Positions 1-8,253 of a stretch of 33,929 bases of DNA are shown in pieces. The position numbers and the translations under genes are program-made. How positions within the stretch are numbered: position 1 is the stretch's first letter; each line of letters begins with the position of its first letter. The notes beneath the pieces were generated by a model. That model ran no database searches, had not been told where the DNA came from, and was given only the letters and a program-made list of their open reading frames with translations. This DNA is from Betaproteobacteria bacterium (lineage in GTDB: Bacteria; Pseudomonadota; Gammaproteobacteria; Burkholderiales; SG8-41), in the NCBI GenBank assembly GCA_028291945.1, contig JAQGNH010000397.1, positions 1 through 33,929 on the forward strand, in the 5' to 3' direction.

Positions 1-289
1 AACCGAAGGCTTCAACCATTTCGTCGCCTCCATAGTTGCTCCGGTTGCTTCCGGCTGGAGCGGGTTGCCGGGTGGGGCTTGCACCCACTGGAAAGCGCCG
101 CCTTATCACGGCGCACGCCAGAAGCAGTCATTGCCGCCGCGTGCTTGCTGCCGTCGCCCTCAGGGATCTCGATAAGAGCACGCGGCAGGACAGAGATACC
201 CGGCGCGCGATCGGCGATGACGTAGTCCCGGCATTGCGCAGGCGCTGTGGCGGCTGAACCGCCCTGACGCCAAGCTCCACAGCAACCCT
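1..289. other. Left edge, no supported gene
   Basis: Open frames exist on both strands here, but none has a recognisable domain, a signal peptide or a good ribosome binding site, and the longest one on the minus strand runs into the 3' end of the neighbouring Bug gene in another frame. I see no terminator, tRNA or repeat that I can support. Confidence 0.4.
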
Positions 290-1255
290 TCACTCCGGCT
301 TGAGGCTCGCAGCCTTGACGATCCTCGCCCACTTTGGAATGTCAGATTTGATGAGCGCGGCGAACTCTTCGGCCGAGCTACTGGTTCGTTCGAGACCGAC
401 ATCGATCAGCCTCGCAGTCAAGTCAGGTGCCGCGAGTGCCCTTACGGTTTCAGCGTTCAGCCGGCCTACGACAGCCGCTGGCGTTTTTGCCGGCGCGAGA
501 AGCCCGTACCAGCTGATGTACTCGAAGCCCGGATAAGACTCGGCGATGGTGGGCAACTCCGGAACTGCCGCCGAGCGCTTCGGAGACGTCACAGCGAGAG
601 CCCGCAGCTTCCCTGCGCGCGCGAGCGGCAGGACCAGCGATATTGGACTGAACATCATCGATACGCGCGCCGCTAGCAGGTCGGGAATGGCTACGACGAC
701 ACCCTTGTAGGGGATGTGCACGACGTCGATCCCGGCAGTGGACTTGAACAGCTCCGCTGCCATGTGCGGAGAGCTGCCGCTACCGCCGGAGGCGAAGTTG
801 AGCACCCCAGGCTGCGCCTTAGCCAACGCGACAAGGTCGCTCACGCTCTTCGCCGGCACGCCGTTGTGTACCACGAGGATGTTCGACGACAACGTGACGA
901 GCGACACCGGCGTGAAATCCTTCGATGGGTCATATCCGAGCCTGTAGAGGTTCGGATTGATCAGTATTTGCGACTCATCCAGCAGGCCCAGCGTGTAACC
1001 ATCCGGGGCCGCTTTCGCTACGCGGTCTGCGGCGATGTTGCCAGCCGCTCCAGAAGCGTTATCCACGACGATCGCCTTGCCCAGGGCCTCCCCAAGCTTT
1101 TGACCGAACAGTCGCGCAACCGTGTCAACCTGACTACCGGGCGGGCGGGGGACGACGAGGCGGATCGGTTTCTCGGGATAGCTTCTCGACGACGCCACGT
1201 CCGCCGCGATCGCCGTTCCGCCCGTGCACAGCATCAAAACAAGCATTCTTACCAT
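290..1255 (-). CDS. Bug/TctC-family periplasmic solute receptor
   Basis: This is a 321-residue extracytoplasmic binding protein of the Bug family (TctC, tripartite tricarboxylate transporter receptor). These bind carboxylates and similar small solutes in the periplasm. The first 18 or so residues are hydrophobic and end in TAIAA, consistent with a Sec signal peptide. The mature part opens with the family signature YPEKPIRLVVPRPPG followed by VDTVARL. Later come VVDNASGAAGNIAA, APDGYTL and HIPYKG, all at usual Bug positions, and the length is normal for the family. The start ATG follows a GGAGGCAGGAAA stretch. The gene is divergent from the LysR gene at 1381 across 125 bp, a classic arrangement for LysR control. 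The ligand cannot be read from the sequence, and no TctA/TctB genes are nearby. Confidence 0.93.
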   Translation of the reverse strand: MVRMLVLMLCTGGTAIAADVASSRSYPEKPIRLVVPRPPGSQVDTVARLFGQKLGEALGKAIVVDNASGAAGNIAADRVAKAAPDGYTLGLLDESQILINPNLYRLGYDPSKDFTPVSLVTLSSNILVVHNGVPAKSVSDLVALAKAQPGVLNFASGGSGSSPHMAAELFKSTAGIDVVHIPYKGVVVAIPDLLAARVSMMFSPISLVLPLARAGKLRALAVTSPKRSAAVPELPTIAESYPGFEYISWYGLLAPAKTPAAVVGRLNAETVRALAAPDLTARLIDVGLERTSSSAEEFAALIKSDIPKWARIVKAASLKPE

Positions 1256-1341
1256 TTTCCTGCCTCCGGTGATTGGAGAATCTGTCGATCAGTATCTGCG
1301 CGCTCGAGAACCGCACAAAGGCGCGCGCGGTTCATTTCGCA

Positions 1342-1356
1342 TAAACTTTTGATTTA
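1342..1356. promoter_or_regulatory. Small inverted repeat in the LysR/Bug divergent region
   Basis: TAAA at 1342-1345 and TTTA at 1353-1356 form a short dyad around an A/T-rich core, about 25 bp upstream of the LysR start. It could be part of a LysR-type operator serving both divergent genes. The arms are only 4 bp and chance is a real alternative. Confidence 0.2.
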
Positions 1357-1380
1357 CTCGCCGCTGGAGCAGGAGGACGG

Positions 1381-2412
1381 ATGGACAAGCTGCGCGCCAT
1401 TCAATACATGGTTCGTTCCGTCGAAGCCGGTAGTTTCGCTGCGGCGGCGAAGTCGCTCGATGTCAGCACGCCCGCAGTCGCGCAGCTGGTTCGTGTCCTG
1501 GAGCGCACCCTCGGCATAGTCCTTTTCCATCGCACCGCGCGCGGACTTTCGTTGACCGCGGACGGCGCGCGCTATTACGAAGCGTCGCGCAGAATTACGG
1601 TCGAGCTGGCCGATCTCGAGCAAAGCCTCGCTTCCCCGGGAGCCAAGCTGCGGGGAACATTGACTGTAGGTATGCGGGCGGCTGTCGCGCAGAACTGCGT
1701 GATGCCGCGGATTTCGCGCTTCCTTGCGCGCTGTCCGGACGTGGACGTCGTCGCCAAAGCTGCGCGAACGGCAACGGATATCGATGAGGCGCAGCTCGAC
1801 ATTGCAGTACTCATGGGGTGGCCCTCGGAGCGTGATCTGATCGCGCGGCCATTAGCACAGACGAGCTATGTGGTGTGCGCCTCACCGGAATACTGGCTGA
1901 CCAATGGGCGCCCGCGTGAACCCGACGATCTGAGCAACCATCATTGTCTTCTTTTCCGCAGCTCGTCCGAAATACTGCTCGACCGCTGGATCTTCGAGAA
2001 AGATGGCGAGCGGCGCACAGTGGACGTGAAAAGCCGACTGGCGAGCGATGACCGGCCGTGGCTCGACGAGGCAGCGTGTGCTGGAGCCGGCGTCATGCGG
2101 CTTGCAGATCTGACAGCAAGCCGCTCGTTGGCTTCCGGACTGCTGGTGCCCGTGCTGACGGATTGGGAAGCAGCGGAAGCGCCGACCATATACGCGCTCT
2201 ACCGCCGCAATCAGCGGCAGTCGAAGCTCGTGCGGGCGTTTCTGGACTTCCTCACTGAGGTGTTCGTGGAACTACAGAGTGAGCGCACGCCGGGCGCCGC
2301 CAGCAGCCTCACGCGCGTGCCTAAGCCCGATTGGTTTGGTCGCACACATGGCCGTCAGTCCGCTTACGTGAAGCGTCCAAGGAAGGGCGGCCGGGCTCTG
2401 CGCTCACGCTGA
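1381..2412 (+). CDS. LysR-family transcriptional regulator
   Basis: This 343-residue LysR-type regulator probably controls the divergent Bug gene. The N-terminal winged helix-turn-helix (about residues 1-60) reads MDKLRAIQYMVRSVEAGSF, then AAAAKSLDVSTPAVAQLVR and LGIVLFHRTARGLSLTADG, the standard LysR DNA-binding signature. An effector-binding domain of the periplasmic-binding-protein fold follows (about 90-295). The protein is some 40 residues longer than most of the family. The extra C-terminal tail is basic (VKRPRKGGRALRSR) and has no domain I recognise. The start is fixed by AGGAGG at 1371-1376, four bases upstream of the ATG. The helix-turn-helix resembles the CrgA/DsdC-like 'FVRVVEAGSF' group common in Burkholderiales. 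The effector is unknown but is plausibly the ligand or product linked to the adjacent Bug protein. Confidence 0.93.
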   Translation: MDKLRAIQYMVRSVEAGSFAAAAKSLDVSTPAVAQLVRVLERTLGIVLFHRTARGLSLTADGARYYEASRRITVELADLEQSLASPGAKLRGTLTVGMRAAVAQNCVMPRISRFLARCPDVDVVAKAARTATDIDEAQLDIAVLMGWPSERDLIARPLAQTSYVVCASPEYWLTNGRPREPDDLSNHHCLLFRSSSEILLDRWIFEKDGERRTVDVKSRLASDDRPWLDEAACAGAGVMRLADLTASRSLASGLLVPVLTDWEAAEAPTIYALYRRNQRQSKLVRAFLDFLTEVFVELQSERTPGAASSLTRVPKPDWFGRTHGRQSAYVKRPRKGGRALRSR

Positions 2413-2653
2413 CGCAGCAGCGGTGCGCTCGCCGCTTTAATCGTGCCGCTTTCGGCCCAGAACCGGAACTTCAGAGGCAAAGAGTCAACGATGCGAGGCT
2501 CAGATAGAACGCATACACGCCCTGCTGATGGCCCCCATGCTTTGGCTTGATCACATGAACCCAAGTCTCGCGGCGCTCTTCACTCTCCTGAAACCCGCGC
2601 AGGGATGTTCACCAGTTCATTACTTGTGGCGCACCGATCCATCGCGCGCACTA

Positions 2654-3256
2654 CTACGGCGCGGCGCTATCGCGAACCACGTTGATGCGAGCTGCCTCCA
2701 GCGTTCCGTCCGGCTTCTTAGTTGCTGCGTTCACGGTGACTCGCGCGCCCGGCTTCAGATCGGCCTTGCCGCCGATCTCGTAACGGACGATCGGAGTGTT
2801 TGGCGGAACAACGATCTTCTTCTCGCCGCCGTTATATTTGACCAAGATCGTAGAGCCATCGACGCCGGCTACCGTCGCGTCCGAGACCGCGCCGTTTGTC
2901 ATGGTGCCGTTCGGCACGGGCGCATAAGGCCGGTGACCTTCTCCAGTGCCGCGCATCTGCTCCGCGAAGATGTGCACCTCCAAAGCCTTCTGACTGCCGT
3001 CCGGCAGCGGCATTGCCGCGCTGCCGAGGAAGGTTCCTTGCTTGATGTCCGCCATCGAGGCTTTCACGACGGCGACGATCATCGCATTCTCGGTAAGCGT
3101 CAGCTTGACCACGGCGCCGTCGCTGGATTTCAACGTAAGCACATTGCCGTCAGCCTTCTCAATCGTCCCTCGCATGGCCATGGTCTGCGCCGTGGCTGTC
3201 GCACACGCCGCGGCCAGAATCAAACCCGCCAGTGCCATTCGAATTGTTCTGAGCAT
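2654..3256 (-). CDS. Exported protein of the DUF5666-like type
   Basis: This is a 200-residue protein with a clear Sec signal peptide (hydrophobic stretch ALAGLILAAACATATAQ, predicted cleavage after the Ala-Gln region). The mature part is rich in beta-strand-like segments, with two similar blocks: GTIEKADGNVLTLKSSDG near the N-terminus and ATVAGVDGSTILVKYNGGEK in the second half, followed by LKPGARVTVNAATKKPDGT. This alternating small-barrel pattern is typical of DUF5666-like exported proteins, sometimes labelled as metal-transport related without experimental support. I chose the start at 3256 because GGAGA lies just upstream and the signal peptide begins there; a longer frame begins at 3310. 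It appears monocistronic. Its function is unknown. Confidence 0.75.
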   Translation of the reverse strand: MLRTIRMALAGLILAAACATATAQTMAMRGTIEKADGNVLTLKSSDGAVVKLTLTENAMIVAVVKASMADIKQGTFLGSAAMPLPDGSQKALEVHIFAEQMRGTGEGHRPYAPVPNGTMTNGAVSDATVAGVDGSTILVKYNGGEKKIVVPPNTPIVRYEIGGKADLKPGARVTVNAATKKPDGTLEAARINVVRDSAAP

Positions 3257-3511
3257 GTCATTCTCCGGAAAAGTCGGACGAAATACTTGGTGGTCGAGCC
3301 GCTGCGGCACGCGGCCTCGTTAGCGCATAATTTCGCCGCGAAGCTGCCGGTGATTGTATTCCTGAACTGGCGATTGCCGAACAGCTCGAGCATTGGGCCT
3401 GCTGCGCCCTGCACTCGAGTCCTTACGATCGTTATTCATCGAAATGCCGCTTTAGCTCGCTCGGAGCCGTTCGGTTTAACACTAGCCGGGTGCCCGTTCT
3501 TGGCCCCGGTC

Positions 3512-3604
3512 CTCGGTGCTCAGCTCGAAGTACGCCGTACACGCGTCAGCGACTGATGTTTCAATCGAAGCGCGTAGGAGGGCTGCAAACGGTTAGAAGC
3601 GGTC
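3512..3604 (+). repeat. Interspersed intergenic repeat, copy A
   Basis: The 19-bp core CTCGGTGCTCAGCTCGAAG (3512-3530) is found exactly at 8254-8272 and 11728-11746, with a decayed version at 15833-15849. In copies A and B a second conserved block (GGGCTGCAA-R-CGG-YY-AGAAG) follows the core start by 68 and 63 bp, so the element is at least about 93 bp long. All copies are intergenic and in the same orientation. Confidence 0.6.
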
Positions 3605-4022
3605 TTTCGCGAGCTTGCGCTTAGCGGGTCAGCGAAGGGGGTATCGCAGTCCGCCTCGCGTCGAGCATACGGCAGGATCGCGAAGTGGCGCCGCGTCGCG
3701 TCCCAGGGGTGCCCAAATGAAGTAACTAGAGGCCACGATCCTGATTGCCGAGGGCGGCGATGCTCGACCGACGTGGCGTGTCGCCGGATGCGCAATCGAA
3801 AGCGTTAGAGCAGCTCTCCAGCCGCAGGCCGCGACCTTTGCACGCGCAGGTGCAAGCGGTATCGTGCAGGCCATGCCGATCTGATCGACGGCAACGAATG
3901 CGGCGCTTACTGAGAGACCGAGCATCCGCTGACACAAGAGCGCCGTCATCCTGGCACGGTGCACGGCTCACTACACTTGTACCTTTGCGCTGTCTTCGAG
4001 AATGCGTCCGTCAGGCGCGCTG

Positions 4023-4051
4023 TTGACATCGTGCCTGTCCGGCGTTACGGT
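4023..4051 (+). promoter_or_regulatory. Likely sigma-70 promoter of the IclR operon
   Basis: TTGACA at 4023-4028 is a perfect -35 box. After a 17-bp spacer, TACGGT at 4046-4051 is a partial -10 match. The expected start of transcription (about 4058-4060) lies only a few bases before the ATG at 4062, which has no Shine-Dalgarno sequence, so the first gene may be translated from a leaderless mRNA. Confidence 0.5.
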
Positions 4052-4061
4052 ATTCACAACA

Positions 4062-4865
4062 ATGTTACGAATAGTGAAACAACAGGCCGCGGCGGAAGGT
4101 GGCTCGGCGGCCGCCACGGAGACCGTCGACTTGTCGCTGCGTCTGCTCGAGCGCCTCGCTGGCGCCGGCCAGCCGATCGGCATTTCCGAGCTTGCGCGCG
4201 AGTACGGCACGTCGAAGACGAAAATCTTTCGGCACCTGCAGGCCCTGATGCGCCGAAGGTTCGTTCGACAGGATGTCCTCACGCGCCGCTATGAAGCCGG
4301 CATCAAGCTCTTTATCCTTGGCGAGCGCCTGCGCGAGCGTTTCGACATCGTCGCCGCTGCGCGCGACGACATGGCGCAACTTCGCGACAAAGTCGCGCAC
4401 GCCGTCACATTGTCGACGCTCGCCGATGATCAGGTCGTCGTGCTGGAACTCCTGCATGGCCACGCGCTCGTAGAGTTCGGGACCCGCCCGGGGACCGTGC
4501 TAGACCTGCATGCAAGTGCGCACGGCAAAGTCGCGCTCGCATTCGGTTCTTCAGGCCTCGTCGAACGCTGCCTCAGGAAGCCGCTCAAGGCGTGGACACC
4601 ACAAACAATCTCGTCGAAGGCGGGCCTCGAGCGTGCCATCGCACAGGTGCGAAAGCGCGGCTGGGCGACCGCGCCCAATGAGGTAATGACGGGAGTAAAT
4701 GGTCTCGCCGCGCCGATCTTCGACCATCACGGCAACTATGCCGGGGCGATCGCTATGGTCGGCTCGGTTCAGCACATCGCCGCTAGTCCGTCCAGCGCGC
4801 AGATCGCGGCCGTCAAAGCGGCGGCCGCGAACATATCCAAAAAAATGGGGGCGCCGCGGCGATGA
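4062..4865 (+). CDS. IclR-family transcriptional regulator
   Basis: This 267-residue regulator has an N-terminal winged helix-turn-helix (about residues 18-85: LSLRLLERLAGAGQPIGISE, then YGTSKTKIFRHLQALMRRRFV) and a C-terminal IclR effector domain. That domain shows HAVTLSTLADDQVVVLELL, then LDLHASAHGKVALAF, RKRGWATAPNEVMTGVNGLA and PIFDHHGNYAGAIAMVG, matching the family's LHCTAxGKA and GVNxIAAPVFD patterns. I chose ATG 4062, downstream of the promoter; a frame beginning at 4002 would overlap the -35 box. The stop codon overlaps the next gene (ATGA). It heads a three-gene unit with a methyltransferase and a Bug receptor, so it is probably autoregulatory and controlled by a substrate connected to that receptor. 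IclR proteins in proteobacteria often govern aromatic or carboxylic acid catabolism; the ligand here is unknown. Confidence 0.92.
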   Translation: MLRIVKQQAAAEGGSAAATETVDLSLRLLERLAGAGQPIGISELAREYGTSKTKIFRHLQALMRRRFVRQDVLTRRYEAGIKLFILGERLRERFDIVAAARDDMAQLRDKVAHAVTLSTLADDQVVVLELLHGHALVEFGTRPGTVLDLHASAHGKVALAFGSSGLVERCLRKPLKAWTPQTISSKAGLERAIAQVRKRGWATAPNEVMTGVNGLAAPIFDHHGNYAGAIAMVGSVQHIAASPSSAQIAAVKAAAANISKKMGAPRR

Positions 4866-5680
4866 CACGCAACGAGCAGTGGCACATCGAGGGCAATGCG
4901 GCTGAGCTCTACGAGCGATATGCCGCGCGCTACATCCTCGGTCCGTGGGCGTCCGGCCTCATCGCTATCGCAGGCGTACGTGCAGGCGAGCGTGTGCTCG
5001 ATCTCGCGTGCGGCACGGGGGCCGTTGCGAGGCTTGCCGCGAAAGAAGTCGGGGCATCGGGGCGCGTAACAGGTCTTGACCTGAACGCCGGCATGCTCTC
5101 CGTTGCCCGGTCGCTGCCCGCGCCGTCCGGCGGGCCGCTGGAATGGGTCGAGCGGAGCGCGCTCGACACCGGCCTGCAGAGCCACAGCTTCGATGTTGTG
5201 CTCTGTCAGCAGGGCGTGCAGTTTTTTCCCGACAAACCCGCAGCGCTGCGGGAGATACAGCGCGTGCTTGTGCCAGGGGGCCGCGTGGCAGTCAGCGTCT
5301 GGCGCTCCAGCGGCATCTACAATTCCGCGGTGGGTGACGCGCTCAGGCAACACGTCGGCGCCGAAATTGCCTCGCGTTTCTGCGCGTCACGCGATGCACC
5401 GACCGGAGACGAACTCACCGCCCTGTTCGTCGACGCCGGCTTTGCGGCGGTGAAGCTGCGCGTGGAGCGCATGATCGTGCGCTTGCCGCTGCCTGAGGAT
5501 TTCGTGCTCGGCCACCTCGCTGCGACACCGGTCGCTTCAAACATCCGCGCGCTCGACAGCGTCACACGCGCTGCGGTGAGCGACCACGTAACACGGGAGC
5601 TCGCGCGCTACATCGACGGCGACGCCATCGCGTTTCCCGAGGAAATTAACGTCGTGACAGGTCGCGGAGGTGTTGCATGA
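4862..5680 (+). CDS. SAM-dependent class I methyltransferase (UbiE/type 11-like)
   Basis: This 272-residue methyltransferase has the Rossmann-like SAM site: motif I VLDLACGTG (residues 45-53), an acidic residue at the end of strand 2 in VTGLDL (D73), and the later motifs FDVVLCQQGVQFFPDKPAALREI and VLVPGGRVAVSVW. This pattern belongs to the Methyltransf_11/UbiE-like group. The C-terminal half shows no recognised catalytic insert, so the substrate is open. The gene starts within the IclR stop (ATGA, 4862-4865) and its own stop overlaps the Bug start (ATGA, 5677-5680), which implies translational coupling of all three. A cytosolic methyltransferase between a regulator and a periplasmic receptor is unusual. 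It may modify the compound whose uptake or sensing the unit serves; that is inference. Confidence 0.88.
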   Translation: MTRNEQWHIEGNAAELYERYAARYILGPWASGLIAIAGVRAGERVLDLACGTGAVARLAAKEVGASGRVTGLDLNAGMLSVARSLPAPSGGPLEWVERSALDTGLQSHSFDVVLCQQGVQFFPDKPAALREIQRVLVPGGRVAVSVWRSSGIYNSAVGDALRQHVGAEIASRFCASRDAPTGDELTALFVDAGFAAVKLRVERMIVRLPLPEDFVLGHLAATPVASNIRALDSVTRAAVSDHVTRELARYIDGDAIAFPEEINVVTGRGGVA

Positions 5681-6642
5681 AAAGCTCTCGTCTTGCGTTC
5701 GTCGCATGTATCGCTTTGATCGGTGCCCCGCTTTACGCGCACTCGCAATATCCTGCGAAACCTGTACGTGTTGTCATTCCGCTCGGCCCAGGCAACTCGG
5801 TAGAGGTTGTCACCCGGCTCGTCGCGCAGAAACTTTCCTCCGCGATGGGACAATCGTTCGTTATCGAAGCTCAACCCGGTGCGGCAGGTGCGATCGGCGC
5901 CGAACGCGTCGCACGCGCAGCGGCAGACGGCTACACATTGCTCGCCGCAAACGATGCTGTCATCGCGGTCTTGCCGAGCTTGCAGACGAAATCACCTTTC
6001 AATCCGCTTCGGGATTTCCTGCCGATCTCACAGATGGCCGGTATCCCATTCGCGCTGATCGCACATCCTTCTGTCCCGGCGACCTCCGTCCGGCAACTGA
6101 TCGCACTGGCGAAGGCCGAGCCCGGGAAAATTGACTACGCTTCCGGCGGAAACGGTAGCGCACAGCACCTCGTCATGGAGATGTTCATGACCCTCACCGC
6201 AACGCGGCTCACGCATGTGCCATACAAAGGCGCGCCGCAGGCCGCACTGGACGTCGTTGCCGGCCAGATTCCCGTTGCGTTTGCTGGTGTGCCGATAGTC
6301 GTGGAGCACATCAGGGACAACCGGCTGAGGGGATTAGGCATAGCCGGAGACCAGCGCCTCTCATCGCTGCCGACCGTTCCGACGATCAAAGAACAAGGTG
6401 TACCGCTACGCTTCGCGACGTGGGCAGGGCTCTTCGCGCCCGCCGGCACGCCGCCGGACATCGTTGCGCATCTCAGCGGTGAGGCCGTCAAGGCCGTTCG
6501 GGCGCCAGACGTGGCTGCCAAGCTCGGGGCGCTCGGCTTCGAGATTTACGGCGTGCCGTCGGAGCCATTCATGCAGGTCGTGAAGGCAGACGTCGCACGC
6601 ATGGCGGAGGTGATCAGGAAATCGGGCATTAGGCCCGAGTGA
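5677..6642 (+). CDS. Bug/TctC-family periplasmic solute receptor
   Basis: This 321-residue Bug protein has a signal peptide (residues 1-23, ending LYAHSQ). The mature start is YPAKPVRVVIPLGPGNSVEV, followed by VIEAQPGAAGAIGAERVARA, DGYTLL, YASGGNGSAQHLVMEMF and HVPYKGAP, all family hallmarks. The acidic residue usually written as D in PGGxxDxxAR is E here (GNSVEVVTR), and the doubled Gly is changed to Gly-Asn, so ligand contacts in the first loop may differ from typical members. It is the last gene of the overlapping IclR-methyltransferase-Bug unit. It has no membrane partner subunits in the window and may act as an orphan receptor. Confidence 0.93.
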   Translation: MKSSRLAFVACIALIGAPLYAHSQYPAKPVRVVIPLGPGNSVEVVTRLVAQKLSSAMGQSFVIEAQPGAAGAIGAERVARAAADGYTLLAANDAVIAVLPSLQTKSPFNPLRDFLPISQMAGIPFALIAHPSVPATSVRQLIALAKAEPGKIDYASGGNGSAQHLVMEMFMTLTATRLTHVPYKGAPQAALDVVAGQIPVAFAGVPIVVEHIRDNRLRGLGIAGDQRLSSLPTVPTIKEQGVPLRFATWAGLFAPAGTPPDIVAHLSGEAVKAVRAPDVAAKLGALGFEIYGVPSEPFMQVVKADVARMAEVIRKSGIRPE

Positions 6643-6910
6643 TTGCGCGTGTGCGCCGAACGCTCCAGCCTCACTGCGAGCGCTGCCCAGACGCTGCTGG
6701 ATAGCGGAGCTGGTGCCACACGGGCTTGCTCCGGCGAGAAAGCGCTCATTGCACACCGTGGCTTGCGCCCGTAGCTTGAGCATTCGACAAATCGCGGCGC
6801 GGCGCGGGAGATACGCACATGTTGCTCTGAAGACATCCGCCTAGCCGTTCTCGCTAACACGGGTCATCCTGACCGTCCGCTTTGGGTCCAGGCTGTGTAA
6901 AGGTGAAGAA

Positions 6911-7102
6911 GTGGTAATGCAACTCCTCGTGGCGAACGGAGAAACGTTCGTGGCGCCGCAATTCTGCATCGACGGCGGCTGGAGCTATCCGGATTTTGTT
7001 GCGATTCGCCCGCCGAAGAAAAAAGTATATGTTGTTGAAGTCACCGCGGCTGGCCACGCATCAGGTCTCGTTAAAAAGATCAATTCACGAGACCATCAGT
7101 AG
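6911..7102 (+). CDS. Small ORF resembling the start of a PD-(D/E)XK-like protein
   Basis: This 63-codon frame starts at GTG 6911, or ATG 6917 two codons later, after a purine-rich AGGTGAAGAAG stretch. It contains SYPDFVAIRPPKKK, then VYVVEVTAAG. The spacing PD...(11 residues)...E-V-T resembles the core of PD-(D/E)XK nuclease folds, with Thr in place of the catalytic Lys. The frame stops at TAG soon after KKINSRDHQ, where such a fold would still need a helix and more strands, so it looks like a C-terminally truncated gene rather than a complete small protein. The family assignment comes from pattern reading only and is tentative. Confidence 0.4.
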   Translation: MVMQLLVANGETFVAPQFCIDGGWSYPDFVAIRPPKKKVYVVEVTAAGHASGLVKKINSRDHQ

Positions 7103-7155
7103 GTGTTAGTTTCCGCTGACGACACTCCCCGAGTGATTGAACCAGAGGACAGAAA

Positions 7156-8124
7156 ATGCGCTACGGACTCGTTGTGCTATCGATGCTGTTTTGCTGGGTG
7201 CCCTCGGCCGTTGCCCAGGTGAGCATCGGTATCGGGCTTCCCGGCGCGAGCATCGGGATCAACCTATCATTGTTCCCGGAGCTGGTCCCGGTGCCGGGCT
7301 ACCCGGTCTATTACGCTCCGCGCCTGGATTCGAATTTTTTCTTTTACGATGGCATGTACTGGGTATACCAACGGGATAACTGGTACGCGAGTACCTGGTA
7401 CAACGGTCCGTGGCAGGTTGTGGCCCCAGAGGTTGTGCCGCTGTTCATCCTGCGAATCCCCGTGCGCTACTACCGGAATCCCCCTCCATACTTTCGCGGG
7501 TGGCGGTCGGATACGCCACCGCGATGGAGTGAGCACTGGGGCCGTGAATGGGAGCAACGTCGACGCGGATGGGACAAGTGGAATCGCAAATCCGCTCCAG
7601 CGCCCGCCCCGCTGCCTGTCTACCAGCGGCAGTATTCAGGGGATCGATATCCTAGAGTCGAGCAGCAGCAGGCGCTTCGCAACCAGAATTACCACTACCA
7701 GCCGCGTGACGCCGTAGTGCGGCAGCACTATCAGGAGCAGGGAGCGCAAAGAGCATCCACGCCCCCTCAGCAGGCGCCTCAGGATAGAAGTCCTAGGCAG
7801 CAGGATATGCAGCGTTCCAACTCACCACCGCCGCTCCAGCAGGGCAGTCCATCAATTCCACGTTCACCGCCGCCGCAGAGAGCAGGCGAAGACGTTCAGA
7901 GGGCAGCCCCACCTCCAGCCCCACGTGAGCAGAGAGGCCCGTCAGTAGAAGATCAGAGGCAGCAGCCACCGCAGAGGGGAGCCGACCGTGACCAGCAGCC
8001 ACCGAGGTCAAGACAGGAAACTATTCCGCAAGGTAAGGGGCCTTCGCAGGAGCCAAGGCGGGAGCAAGCTCAGGAGAAAGGCCGGGAGAAAGGTGAGGAA
8101 CGAGGTCAGGAACGCAATAGGTAA
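7156..8124 (+). CDS. Secreted protein with aromatic N-domain and Pro/Gln/Arg-rich tail
   Basis: This 322-residue protein carries a signal peptide (residues 1-20, ending PSAVA). The N-terminal domain (about 21-150) is rich in Tyr, Trp and Phe, with PVPGYPVYYAPRL, FFFYDGMYWVYQRDNWY and YNGPWQVV. This is a known type of conserved hypothetical envelope protein in beta- and gammaproteobacteria, in which a Tyr/Trp-rich module is followed by a low-complexity tail. The remainder (about 155-322) is almost entirely Pro, Gln, Arg, Ser and Glu and ends in a charged GREKGEERGQERNR-type run. It is probably disordered and periplasmic or cell-wall associated. The RBS-like GAGGAC lies shortly before the ATG. 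No enzymatic function is visible. Confidence 0.72.
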   Translation: MRYGLVVLSMLFCWVPSAVAQVSIGIGLPGASIGINLSLFPELVPVPGYPVYYAPRLDSNFFFYDGMYWVYQRDNWYASTWYNGPWQVVAPEVVPLFILRIPVRYYRNPPPYFRGWRSDTPPRWSEHWGREWEQRRRGWDKWNRKSAPAPAPLPVYQRQYSGDRYPRVEQQQALRNQNYHYQPRDAVVRQHYQEQGAQRASTPPQQAPQDRSPRQQDMQRSNSPPPLQQGSPSIPRSPPPQRAGEDVQRAAPPPAPREQRGPSVEDQRQQPPQRGADRDQQPPRSRQETIPQGKGPSQEPRREQAQEKGREKGEERGQERNR

Positions 8125-8253
8125 TACGAGTCAACCATGCATCTCTAGTTGAAGAGTGGGCGCTGCCGCCCTTGCGGGGCGTAAACAGTCCTCTTGTTGA
8201 TCATCCGCCGAGTTACGACACACCTCTCAGTGGCCCGCGCTCGATTCTCGGCT

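Larger units (their letters stand above)
3257..4061. other. 805-bp intergenic stretch with one repeat copy
   Basis: No convincing gene is visible. Frames up to about 110 codons occur on both strands but are Arg/Ala/Ser-rich, low in typical protein character and without ribosome binding sites. The stretch contains a copy of the interspersed repeat described at 3512-3604. Its right end carries the likely promoter of the IclR operon. Confidence 0.5.

Noticed and set aside
716-1519. 267-codon plus-strand frame
   Set aside because: Antisense to the Bug gene and running into the LysR start; composition is that of a GC-rich shadow.
2528-3556. 342-codon plus-strand frame
   Set aside because: Antisense to the exported protein at 2654-3256, which has a signal peptide and RBS. 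The plus-strand reading is Arg/His/Ser-rich with no domain.
3629-3964. 111-codon minus-strand frame with a hydrophobic start
   Set aside because: Looks faintly like an exported protein, but it has no RBS, no domain and no continuation; treated as non-coding.
4769-5353. 194-codon minus-strand frame
   Set aside because: Antisense to the methyltransferase with intact SAM motifs.
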